A stretch of 11,168 nucleotides of DNA, taken from assembly GCA_903890595.1 (NCBI GenBank), contig CAITBU010000459.1, positions 1 through 11,168 of the forward strand, in the 5' to 3' direction. Position 1 is the first letter of the stretch, and the number at the start of each line of letters is the position of its first letter. Positions 1 to 5,587 of this stretch are shown here, one piece after another. Under the pieces are notes generated by a model, which was not told the origin of the DNA, did not search any database, and saw only the letters and a program-made list of their open reading frames with translations. Source of the DNA: an uncultured Holophagaceae bacterium. GTDB taxonomy: Bacteria > Acidobacteriota > Holophagae > Holophagales > Holophagaceae. Made by a program: the position numbers and the translations under genes.

Positions 1-125
1 ACCGCAAAGGTGAAGGCGAAGATGCCCAGGGGGAGGCTGAGCAGCAGGTAGAGCAGCGTGGTGTAGGCCCGGGGCAGGGCCAGGACGGCGAAGTAGCCAG
101 GGCGGGGGGCGGCAAGGTCGGACAT
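1..125 (-). CDS. Putative membrane sensor-domain protein, N-terminal fragment
   Basis: Only the first 41 codons lie in the window. The protein starts MSDLAAPRPGYFAVLALPRA and runs into a strongly hydrophobic stretch containing LLYLLLSLPLGIFAF (about residues 24-38). That arrangement, a short Pro/Arg-rich head and then an 'LLYLLL-LPLGI-F' helix, resembles the start of the membrane 'putative sensor' domain found alone or in front of histidine kinases (PF13796 type). This is motif recall, not a search. The ATG at 125-123 is preceded by AGGAGG at ideal spacing, so the start is well supported. It follows the TauE/SafE-like gene on the same strand after 82 bases and could be co-transcribed with it. 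Whether a kinase or other output domain follows cannot be seen here. Confidence 0.6.
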   Translation of the reverse strand, partial: MSDLAAPRPGYFAVLALPRAYTTLLYLLLSLPLGIFAFTFA

Positions 126-207
126 GGAACCTCCTGAGGTCTGCCCAGGCTACGGGGCCACCTCCGGCGGGTTGGTCGAGGATCGGCCAGCGAACGGTCC
201 CTGCCGG

Positions 208-966
208 TTAACCAGCCGCTTGGAGCCGCAGCAGGGTCACGGCCTGCCAGAGGATGTAGCCCCCCATGGCGGCCACCAGCAGGCCCCCCAGGCGCAGCAG
301 GACGGCCTTCCAGGCCTGGCTCAGGCGGGTGCTGGCGAAGCCCAGGCCCAGGAGCAGGGGGGCGTTGCCCAGGCCAAAGGCCGCCATGCCGGCGGCGCCC
401 ATGCGCCAGTCCCCAGCGTCCAGGGTGCGCAGCAGCATCATGTAGACCAGACCGCAGGGGATGAGCCCCCAGAGCATCCCCAGGGCGAAGGGCAGGTGGC
501 CCAGGGCGAGGCCCCGGCCGAGGAGGCGCTGCAGGGGCGCAGGCAGGCGGAACTCCATGAGGCCATCCGCCCGGCTGCCCAGCAGCATGACCAAGCCCAT
601 GAGCAGCATGAGCAGGCCCACGCCCAGCTTCACCCAGAGCTGCCAGGGCCAAGCCTGGGCAGCGATGAGGGCGGCGCCATCGGGTCGGCAGCAGGCGTGC
701 ATGTCCTGGACGGTCTGCAGGCGGGCAAAGCCCCCCAGGAAGCCGATGGCCGCGCCCAGGAGGGTGTACGTGACGATGCGGCCCGCCTGGAAGCGCAGGT
801 GCCGGCCCCAGGGGGCACTGCCCTGCCGCGCCTGGGACAGCCCGAAGGCCGCCACGATGGGCCCGCACATGCCCGCACAGTGTCCCAGTGAGCCCAGCAG
901 GCCTGCGATCCACATGACCACCAGCCAGGGGGCCGCATGGGGATGGTTAAGCCACTGTTCAAGCAT
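208..966 (-). CDS. TauE/SafE-family (DsbD_2-like) six-helix membrane protein
   Basis: A 252-residue integral membrane protein with about six hydrophobic segments (near 12-40, 64-80, 110-130, 155-178, 190-210 and 220-245). The first helix carries GHCAGMCGP (residues 28-36) and the fourth WGLIPCGLVY (166-175). This pair of cysteine motifs is typical of the 'sulfite exporter TauE/SafE' / DsbD_2 group, whose members occur near cytochrome oxidase assembly, copper-handling and heavy-metal genes. An additional MHACCRPDG stretch (89-97) in a loop gives two adjacent cysteines that could bind metal or take part in thiol exchange. Substrate is unknown; copper or reductant transfer across the inner membrane is a family-based guess. 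The ATG at 966-964 has only a weak ribosome site (GAGG directly in front, GGGGGA further up). Next downstream is the sensor-domain gene on the same strand. Confidence 0.8.
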   Translation of the reverse strand: MLEQWLNHPHAAPWLVVMWIAGLLGSLGHCAGMCGPIVAAFGLSQARQGSAPWGRHLRFQAGRIVTYTLLGAAIGFLGGFARLQTVQDMHACCRPDGAALIAAQAWPWQLWVKLGVGLLMLLMGLVMLLGSRADGLMEFRLPAPLQRLLGRGLALGHLPFALGMLWGLIPCGLVYMMLLRTLDAGDWRMGAAGMAAFGLGNAPLLLGLGFASTRLSQAWKAVLLRLGGLLVAAMGGYILWQAVTLLRLQAAG

Positions 967-1064
967 GCCTCATGGTCCCCCGCGGGACCTGTGGGCCGCA
1001 AGGGACAGGCATCACGGATCCCCGGAGCCGTTGCCGACGCCGGGGTCAGTCCGGGTCTGCTGCT

Positions 1065-1682
1065 TTAGAACCTGATTCCGGCGTAGACGCCGAACTGGCT
1101 CTTGGCGGCGAGGGACTTGAGGCCTTCCGCATTAGAGGCGTTCAAGGTGAGCTTCGTGGTGGTCAGCGGGAAGGCCGCCTCGATCCCGAAGAAGGGCTTA
1201 AAGAGGGGGGACGGGATGGCGTAGCCCGCATTGGCCCGGACCCAGGCGCGACTGTAGGTGGTGCTGTCGGGGGTTCCTCCGAGGGTCCCGGAAAGCTTCT
1301 CCGAGCGGAGCTCCACGCCCACGCCCACGGCCACCACGGCCTTGAAGGTGGCCATTGCGCCCACGGACCAGTGCTGCTGCTTGAAGTCGCCCACCACCAC
1401 GGTAGCGGAGCCGCCCAGGGAGCCCTTCAGGTCGGACTTGGCCTCTGGCTGGAAGCTGGCAGTGAGCTGCAGCAGGGCCGGGCCCATGTCAAAAACGGCA
1501 GCGCCGAAGCGAAGCCCCCAGACCGTCTTGCTGTCTGCTTCCATCTGGAGGGTGGACCCTGGCGCCACGTCCACATGGGGGGAGGGGTACTGCTGCTGGC
1601 CCAGGAAGAGGCCCACCTCGTAGGACTGGGCCAGGAGGGGCGTACCCCCTGCGATGAGAAGAAAGATGATTGTTTTTTTCAT
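1065..1682 (-). CDS. Small outer-membrane beta-barrel protein
   Basis: A 205-residue exported protein. Residues 1-18 form a signal peptide (MKK, hydrophobic core IIFLLIAGG, cleavage likely after LLA at 18). The mature part has alternating hydrophobic/polar strands rich in Gly and aromatic residues, and ends GVYAGIRF. A terminal Phe preceded by alternating residues is the usual signal read by the BAM machinery, so an 8-10 strand outer-membrane barrel is likely. No enzyme motif is visible and the ligand is unknown. The start is well fixed: AAGGAGAA lies just ahead of the ATG, after a 5' leader of roughly 70 bases behind a perfect TATAAT. It is transcribed separately from the three-gene set upstream and may read on into the TauE/SafE-like gene. 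Confidence 0.8.
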   Translation of the reverse strand: MKKTIIFLLIAGGTPLLAQSYEVGLFLGQQQYPSPHVDVAPGSTLQMEADSKTVWGLRFGAAVFDMGPALLQLTASFQPEAKSDLKGSLGGSATVVVGDFKQQHWSVGAMATFKAVVAVGVGVELRSEKLSGTLGGTPDSTTYSRAWVRANAGYAIPSPLFKPFFGIEAAFPLTTTKLTLNASNAEGLKSLAAKSQFGVYAGIRF

Positions 1683-1756
1683 TTGCTTCTCCTTATGTCA
1701 AAAAGAAAACACAGACCAACGTCGTCCCCCAGAGAGGGCCGGTCAAGTGGGCAACA

Positions 1757-1762
1757 ATTATA
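1757..1762 (-). promoter_or_regulatory. -10 element for the outer-membrane barrel gene
   Basis: On the minus strand this reads TATAAT, a perfect match to the housekeeping -10 consensus, in an otherwise GC-rich 132-base gap. It lies about 75 bases before the ATG at 1682. No good -35 hexamer is seen 16-18 bases upstream, so the call rests on the -10 alone. Confidence 0.5.
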
Positions 1763-1814
1763 GCGACCCAGGCCTTGGCCCGAGCTTCGGGGTGCCAGCG
1801 GAGCTCGTTCGAAC

Positions 1815-2027
1815 CTACTGGCCCCGCTTGAGGGCCAGGGCGCCGAAGTGGGAGACGCGGTAGCGGCCGGGCTCCCGCTCCCGCAGCAGGTCATGCTGCT
1901 CCAGGTAGGCCAGGTCCGCCGCCGCTGTGGGGCCCCCCACCGTCAGGAGCTTCTCCCGCTCCAGGCCTGGGTGCTTCGCCACGAGGGCGAGGAGATTCAG
2001 CTGACGAGGGGTGATGACATCGACCAT
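1815..2027 (-). CDS. Small winged-helix-like protein, 70 residues
   Basis: A 70-residue protein beginning MVDVITPRQLNLLALVAKHP. Its order of elements is helix (7-19), helix (22-29), a turn GGPTA, helix (34-48, AADLAYLEQHDLL) and a short charged hairpin (REREPGRYRVSHFG), which matches a minimal winged-helix DNA-binding fold. Such proteins may be transcription regulators, but no family was recognised. The frame stays open further upstream to 2168, into the DUF2164 gene. I prefer the ATG at 2027-2025 because a GGAG lies just ahead of it and it falls 22 bases after the DUF2164 stop. It is the last gene of a same-strand set of three, so it probably depends on upstream transcription. Confidence 0.65.
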   Translation of the reverse strand: MVDVITPRQLNLLALVAKHPGLEREKLLTVGGPTAAADLAYLEQHDLLREREPGRYRVSHFGALALKRGQ

Positions 2028-2049
2028 GGGGGCTCCAGGCTGGGGGGAA

Positions 2050-2334
2050 CTAACGGCGGACATCCGGCCTGCGCTGGATGCCCTTCTTCTTGTCCCAGTA
2101 GCCACCGGGGTCCACGAAACAGATGTTGTCCAGGTCGCTGACCCGCTCCTGCATGCAGGACTGGGCATCGGCGATGGCCTGGTGGTAGATGGCGGGGCCG
2201 ATCTCCTTCAGGCAGAAGGTCAGGAAGGTACCGGCCCCCACCTCGCCCAAGCTCTCGCCGTATTCCTCGGCCACAAACTTCTGGATGGAGCCCCGCAGGG
2301 CCTTCTCGGTGTCGGGGGTGAGCTTGATGTCCAT
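2050..2334 (-). CDS. DUF2164 family protein
   Basis: A 94-residue cytoplasmic protein. The core 'KALRGSIQKFVAEEYGESLGEVGAGTFLTFCLKEIGPAIYHQAIADAQ', which spans residues 11-58, reproduces the DUF2164 (PF09932) pattern: an acidic first helix, the G-x-L/V-x-A turn, then LTFCLKEIGPAIYHQAIADA. The function of the family is unknown. The C-terminal extension (about 62-94) ends in a basic tail (DKKKGIQRRPDVRR) and makes it slightly longer than family members I recall. The ATG at 2334-2332 follows GAGG at short spacing. It sits between a two-helix membrane protein (47 bases upstream) and a winged-helix-like protein (22 bases downstream) on the same strand, suggesting one transcript. Confidence 0.8.
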   Translation of the reverse strand: MDIKLTPDTEKALRGSIQKFVAEEYGESLGEVGAGTFLTFCLKEIGPAIYHQAIADAQSCMQERVSDLDNICFVDPGGYWDKKKGIQRRPDVRR

Positions 2335-2381
2335 GGGGCCTCATTGACTGGGAAATGCCGTATCCGGTATGGGCGGGTGCA

Positions 2382-2945
2382 TCAGCCTGCGGGTGGTCCC
2401 GGGGGTGGCTCAAGGGGTGGCTCTTCGGCCGGGGTTCCCTTGGCGAAGCGCTGAGCCTTCAGGTGGAAGTCGTCCGTGAAGGTCCGGCGCACCGGGGGGG
2501 GCGGCTCGGCCTCAGCCACCTGGCGGGCGCGGCGCACGCGCCACAGGCCGAGGGCCGCAGGCAGGAGCAGCACTGAGGGGTATTCCAGCAGGATGCGCAG
2601 CAGGCTGAAGCGGAAGTGGGTGGGCCGGAGACCGTCCTCGTACCAGGCCCCCATGATCCAGGCCTCATCCTCATGGCGCAGGTCATAGGCCTCGCTCTTC
2701 GCCATGTTCAGGACCTCCTCATCTTCGCCTCGTCGCACCGTGACGTAGTCAGTGAGCTGGCTGTCGGGGTTGGGCTCCACCTTCACGATGGCCAGGTGGC
2801 TCACGCCGGGGCGCTGCAGGTGGCAAAAGGGGTTCAGCGCCACCAGGAAGGCCTGCACGGCCGTTAGCCAGAGCACCGTACCCACCAGGGCCCAGAGCAG
2901 CGTCAGGGCGGTCCAGCGGAGGGCGGGGCGGGAGAGGGCAGACAT
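2382..2945 (-). CDS. Two-helix membrane protein of unknown function
   Basis: A 187-residue protein that I do not recognise. Residues 12-36 form a first membrane helix (signal-anchor type). Residues 37-112 form a polar domain, probably outside the inner membrane (it holds one Cys at 41 and VKVEPNPDSQLTDYVTV at 55-70). A second helix lies near 115-136, then a basic stop (RVRRARQ) and a cytoplasmic tail rich in Pro and Glu, ending PPLEPPPGPPAG. The frame is open back to 3080, but that part is low-complexity Arg/Gly. I start at the ATG at 2945-2943 because an extended -10 element ends exactly six bases before it, which would give a leaderless message. No ribosome site is visible. It heads a same-strand set with the DUF2164 gene and the winged-helix-like gene. 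Confidence 0.7.
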   Translation of the reverse strand: MSALSRPALRWTALTLLWALVGTVLWLTAVQAFLVALNPFCHLQRPGVSHLAIVKVEPNPDSQLTDYVTVRRGEDEEVLNMAKSEAYDLRHEDEAWIMGAWYEDGLRPTHFRFSLLRILLEYPSVLLLPAALGLWRVRRARQVAEAEPPPPVRRTFTDDFHLKAQRFAKGTPAEEPPLEPPPGPPAG

Positions 2946-3160
2946 GGAGGAAGTATCACAGAGGAGCGGTCCCCGCTGGCGATGCCTGTGACGCAGGCGG
3001 CCTCCTGCTGACGCTGACCCTGGCGGGCGACACGCTGGTCTCCCATTGTTTTCAATATTTGTATTAATTCGACCAGGCACAATTGTCTCAACAGTTATTT
3101 CACTGGTATTGAGTCCGCCACGCGACTACCTTCAGGGCCGCCCCCCGGAGGTGGGCCGCC
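2946..3160. other. AT-rich divergent intergenic spacer
   Basis: This 215-base gap separates two divergent genes and is the longest non-coding stretch in the window. Positions 3044-3112 are unusually AT-rich for this genome (TTTTCAATATTTGTATTAATT at 3049-3069). The likely promoter of the plus-strand secreted-protein gene lies here: TTGTCT at 3083-3088 with a TG-n-TATTGA at 3104-3112 is a candidate but a weak match. The minus-strand gene uses the separate -10 at 2952-2957. No gene is visible. Confidence 0.4.
2952..2960 (-). promoter_or_regulatory. Extended -10 element giving a leaderless start at 2945
   Basis: The minus strand reads TGT-GATACT, then six bases (TCCTCC), then ATG. The TGn ahead of the hexamer is the extended -10 feature and can replace a -35. 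The distance from the hexamer places the transcription start at the A of the ATG. The same arrangement recurs before the genes starting at 4824 and 5433. Confidence 0.5.
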
Positions 3161-3982
3161 ATGAAGAATCCATTCCTTCCCCCATTGCTTTCAGGTCTCG
3201 CGCTCCTGGTGTCCACCGCCCTCCTGGGCCAGGGCACCATGCCGCCGCCGCCCCTCATCCAGCTCGTCCGCGAGGAGGTGAAGCCGGGCCACGGCGCCGC
3301 CCACGCAGCCACTGAGTCCGCCTGGACCCAGATCATGGCCAAAGGCAAGTCCACCGACCACTACATCGGCATGACGGCCATGACCGGGTCCTCGGAGGCG
3401 CTCTTCTTCATGGGCTACGCTTCCTATGCGGACTACGAGGCCAAGCAGAACGAGTTCGACGCCAACCCCGCAGCCAAGGCTGAGGTGGAGAAGATCTCCC
3501 GGGAGGATGGCGAGCACCTCACGAGCATCCGCACCTGGCTGGGCACCTACCGCAAGGACCTGAGCTACGGCCCGGATGTGGTGATTGCCCGCATGCGCTA
3601 CTTCCGCGTCCGCACCTTCCGCGTCAAGCAGGGGCAGGACAAGGCCTTCGAGGCGGGCGTGAAGACGGCGCTGGCGGCCTACGAGAAGAGCCGCTACCCC
3701 GCCTCCTTCGCCTTCTACCAGATCACGGCGGGTACGGGCGGTCCCACCTACATGGTGTTCCGTCCCATGCAGTCGCTGGCAGAGATGGATGCCGCAGAGG
3801 TATCGGAGAAGGCCTTCCAGGAGGCCCTGGGTGAGGCCGGCCAGCAGGCCATGACCAGGACCTTCGCTGACACGGTGAACTCAGTCGAGAATCAGCTCTA
3901 CTCCTTCAGTCCCAAGCTGAGTTATCCCGGCCCCAAGACCGTCGCCGGTGACCCCGCCTTCTGGACCGTCAAGCCGAATTAG
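3161..3982 (+). CDS. Secreted protein with two alpha-beta (dimeric-barrel-like) repeats
   Basis: A 273-residue protein. Residues 1-24 are a signal peptide (MKNPFLPPLLSGLALLVSTA, cleavage near 20-25), so it acts in the periplasm or outside. Two regions look like repeats of the same ferredoxin-like fold: LIQLVREEVKPGHGAAHAA...EALFFMGYASYADYEA (32-94) and MRYFRVRTFRVKQGQDKAFEAGVKTAL...TYMVFRPMQSLAEMDA (145-211). Each is a strand, then 'V-x-G-x-x-x-x-F/H' leading into a helix, then a strand and an 'SxAxx/MD' turn, as in NIPSNAP/antibiotic-monooxygenase-like dimeric alpha-beta barrels. No catalytic residue is apparent, so the role is unknown. GGAGGTG at 3147-3153 fixes the start. The gene stands alone, convergent with the hydrolase gene. 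Confidence 0.75.
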   Translation: MKNPFLPPLLSGLALLVSTALLGQGTMPPPPLIQLVREEVKPGHGAAHAATESAWTQIMAKGKSTDHYIGMTAMTGSSEALFFMGYASYADYEAKQNEFDANPAAKAEVEKISREDGEHLTSIRTWLGTYRKDLSYGPDVVIARMRYFRVRTFRVKQGQDKAFEAGVKTALAAYEKSRYPASFAFYQITAGTGGPTYMVFRPMQSLAEMDAAEVSEKAFQEALGEAGQQAMTRTFADTVNSVENQLYSFSPKLSYPGPKTVAGDPAFWTVKPN

Positions 3983-4007
3983 CCGCCAGCAGGTCTGAAA
4001 AGAAACT

Positions 4008-4096
4008 GAGCACCGCCAAGGCGCCAAGACGCCAAGAAAAGCAGTGTTGGATGACAGGGAACACCCCTTGGCGCACTTGGCGTCTTGGCGGTGTTC
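4008..4096. terminator. Large repeat hairpin, likely bidirectional terminator
   Basis: The arms at 4008-4036 and 4067-4096 are near-perfect inverted copies. Each is built from repeated CGCCAAG units (left: caccgccaag, cgccaag, gccaag; right: the complement). Pairing gives runs of 10, 7 and 6 bp separated by one mismatch and one bulge, with a loop of about 30 bases that could pair further (GTGTT at 4044 with AACAC at 4060). Both exits are T-rich on their own strand (TTCCTTTGTCTTTCT on plus, GTTTCTTTTC on minus), and the element lies between convergent genes. The modular GCCAAG sequence resembles short interspersed repeats I recall from many bacterial genomes, but I cannot name a family with certainty. 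Confidence 0.6.
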
Positions 4097-4122
4097 CTTT
4101 GTCTTTCTATGGGGGCACCACC

Positions 4123-4824
4123 TCAGCCGCCACCGCGCTTGAGGAAGTCCTTGATGGCCTGAATGGCAGCGTCGGGGCGGGTCTGCAGCAGCCAGTGGGG
4201 GCCCTTCAGGGTGGTGATGTCGAGGTGGTCCAGGTGCTCCCGGATGGTGCGAGTGGCAGCCCTTGGGATGAGACGGTCGCTGCGGCCGCAGAGGGCGAGG
4301 ATGGGTACCTCGATTTGGCGCAGCAGGGCCGTGTGATCCACTGCCACCACCGCCAGGAGGCGGGCCTTCAGCGTGGGCGGAGGTACCTGGGCCAGGGTCT
4401 TGCGCACCAGGGCCAGAAGGGGTTCCGTCGCCCAGCGCCCCAGCAGCAGGCGCCGCAGAAGGGGGAAGGGCAGGGTCACCGGGGGGAGGGCATGGAGCAT
4501 GCGCGCAGCCCAGGCCAGGCCCGGGCGGGGGTTTTTGGCAAAGGTGACGCAGAGCACCAGGCCCACCAGGCCCGCCGGTCGCTCCGCCGCCAGGGCGATG
4601 GCCACGGGGCCCGAGAAGGACTCCCCCAGCAATAGGAAAGGCCGATCCGTGGGCAGGGCCGCCCGGGCGAAGTTGATGCAGTCGGCGTAGGCGGTCATGC
4701 TCACCGGGTAGCGCACCACCTTGGCTTCGAAGTCCCCCAGGGCCGGCAGAAACGGATCGAACATGAGCCCGGTGCCGTCCATGCCCGGGAGCAGGACCAG
4801 CAGCGGGAGCGGGGCGGCAGTCAC
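4123..4824 (-). CDS. Alpha/beta hydrolase
   Basis: A 233-residue enzyme of the alpha/beta-hydrolase fold when started at the GTG at 4824-4822. The frame is open 12 codons further, to a TTG at 4860. Numbering from that TTG, the oxyanion loop is LLPGMDGTG (23-31), the nucleophile elbow LLGESFSG (77-84, Ser81), the acid ALCGRSDRLIP (189-199, Asp195) and the base GPHWLLQ (220-226, His222). The elbow is G-x-S-x-S-G rather than strict GxSxG. PGMDGTG replaces the usual HG loop, as in some esterases and acyltransferase-like members. The substrate is unknown; a small carboxylic or thio-ester is likely. I favour the GTG because an extended -10 element ends six bases before it. The gene is bracketed by two repeat elements (4008-4096 and 4888-4930). 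Confidence 0.8.
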   Translation of the reverse strand: MTAAPLPLLVLLPGMDGTGLMFDPFLPALGDFEAKVVRYPVSMTAYADCINFARAALPTDRPFLLLGESFSGPVAIALAAERPAGLVGLVLCVTFAKNPRPGLAWAARMLHALPPVTLPFPLLRRLLLGRWATEPLLALVRKTLAQVPPPTLKARLLAVVAVDHTALLRQIEVPILALCGRSDRLIPRAATRTIREHLDHLDITTLKGPHWLLQTRPDAAIQAIKDFLKRGGG

Positions 4825-4830
4825 CGGGCG

Positions 4831-4839
4831 AGTATCCCA
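4831..4839 (-). promoter_or_regulatory. Extended -10 element giving a leaderless GTG start at 4824
   Basis: The minus strand reads TGG-GATACT, then CGCCCG, then GTG. A weak TTGTTC lies 18 bases upstream of the hexamer. The surrounding 17 bases (4827-4843) are identical to those before the DinB-like gene (5436-5452). If the element is used, the 12 codons between the TTG at 4860 and the GTG are promoter, not coding. Confidence 0.55.
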
Positions 4840-4887
4840 GGATTCCTGGGGATTGAACAAGCCAACCCCCAGGCCCTGCTTCGTCTT

Positions 4888-4930
4888 CCTCGGCGTTTAT
4901 CAGCCTTTGTCGGTGTTCATCGGTGTTCCG
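4888..4930. repeat. Short tandem-type repeat (AACACCGA units)
   Basis: On the minus strand this region reads as degenerate units: GGAACACCGATG, AACACCGACAAAGGCTGATA and AACGCCGAGG, with the core AACRCCGA repeated three times. It resembles the 'CATCGGTGTTCATCGGTGTTC' type of dispersed repeat that I recall from many genomes; the family name is not known to me. It covers the gap between the hydrolase and the DinB-like gene and also the last codons of the latter. Confidence 0.5.
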
Positions 4931-5433
4931 CTTTTGACTGAACGGCTCGCGGCAGCGAGCTGTTCTTCGGTGAGACCGAAGAGCGGGGCCACGGTCCTGC
5001 CGCGGAGGCTGGCCATGAGATAGAGCTGCCCGCGGTGGTGGGCCTCATGCTCGATCATGGCCCGCAGCCACTTCCAGGTGGCCATCTCTGAGCCGGAGGG
5101 GTTTCGGCAGGGACCCAGCAGGTCGGCATCACTGAGGCTGCTGAACGCGACCAAGGCTTCCCGGTGGCACTGGTCCAGGTAGGCCCGCAGGCCTTCCACA
5201 CCCGAGGCCAGCTCCGGGCCATGGCCGGGGTAGCTGCTGGGACGGCCCTGCACGTTCTCCGCCCACATGAAGCGCTCCAGCCCCGCCAGGTGCCGGAAGA
5301 GGTCGCCAAAGGTGAAGGCCCCCGGAGCGGGCGCCCACTCCAGGTCCTCAGCCGTGAGGGCCTCCAGCACCCGCACCGTGCGCTGGCGGGCATTGCGCCA
5401 GTAGGAGAGGAAAGATGGCGTGTCCTGGAGCAT
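4900..5433 (-). CDS. DinB/YfiT-like family protein
   Basis: A 177-residue four-helix-bundle protein of the DinB superfamily, not the DNA polymerase IV of the same name. The metal-binding histidine triad is visible: FRHLAG (His48), and His129 and His133 in IEHEAHHRGQL (127-137). The helix-2 segment LTAEDLEWAPAPGAFTFGDLFRHLAGLERFMW and the 'HHRGQLYLM' end are characteristic. Family members bind a divalent metal and include thiol-dependent transferases (bacillithiol or mycothiol type), but most are uncharacterised. The ATG at 5433-5431 has no ribosome site; an extended -10 ends six bases before it, which implies a leaderless message. The last residues (SGTPMNTDKG) are encoded by a short-repeat element rather than by conserved domain sequence. 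The gene is divergent from the zinc-ribbon protein gene. Confidence 0.85.
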   Translation of the reverse strand: MLQDTPSFLSYWRNARQRTVRVLEALTAEDLEWAPAPGAFTFGDLFRHLAGLERFMWAENVQGRPSSYPGHGPELASGVEGLRAYLDQCHREALVAFSSLSDADLLGPCRNPSGSEMATWKWLRAMIEHEAHHRGQLYLMASLRGRTVAPLFGLTEEQLAAASRSVKSGTPMNTDKG

Positions 5434-5439
5434 GCGGCG

Positions 5440-5448
5440 AGTATCCCA
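5440..5448 (-). promoter_or_regulatory. Extended -10 element giving a leaderless start at 5433
   Basis: The minus strand reads TGG-GATACT, then CGCCGC, then ATG. Spacing and sequence match the sites before the genes at 4824 and 2945. No convincing -35 is present, as is common with extended -10 promoters. Confidence 0.55.
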
Positions 5449-5587
5449 GGATCATCGAGCAATGGACAGGTTTTGGCGAACCGGCGACGCCACACTAGAA
5501 GCACCCCGCCGACAGCCTGGATGGAAGACCGCTGGGGACATACCCTGTGAGGGCCCCGGGCCCCGCATCCCTTCTCACGGAGACGTC

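Noticed and set aside
124..891. A 255-codon plus-strand frame opposite the TauE/SafE-like gene
   Set aside because: Gln/Gly/Pro/Ala-rich translation without domains. The opposite strand encodes six membrane helices with conserved cysteine motifs.
1020..1045. CCCCGG...CCGGGG inverted repeat after the outer-membrane barrel gene, considered as a terminator
   Set aside because: Six-base arms with a 14-base loop and no T-tract on the minus strand. Such matches are common by chance in GC-rich DNA.
2347..2375. CCGTATCCGGTATGG dyad in the gap before the DUF2164 gene, considered as an operator
   Set aside because: The palindrome is short and imperfect, and no promoter hexamers are spaced around it.
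4862..4930. The AACACCGA repeats considered as a CRISPR array
   Set aside because: Units are only 10-20 bases, degenerate and without spacers of constant length, and no cas genes are present.
5249..5433. The DinB-like gene considered as DNA polymerase IV because of the family name
   Set aside because: It has the short four-helix histidine-triad fold, not the polymerase palm and finger motifs. The name is a historical coincidence.
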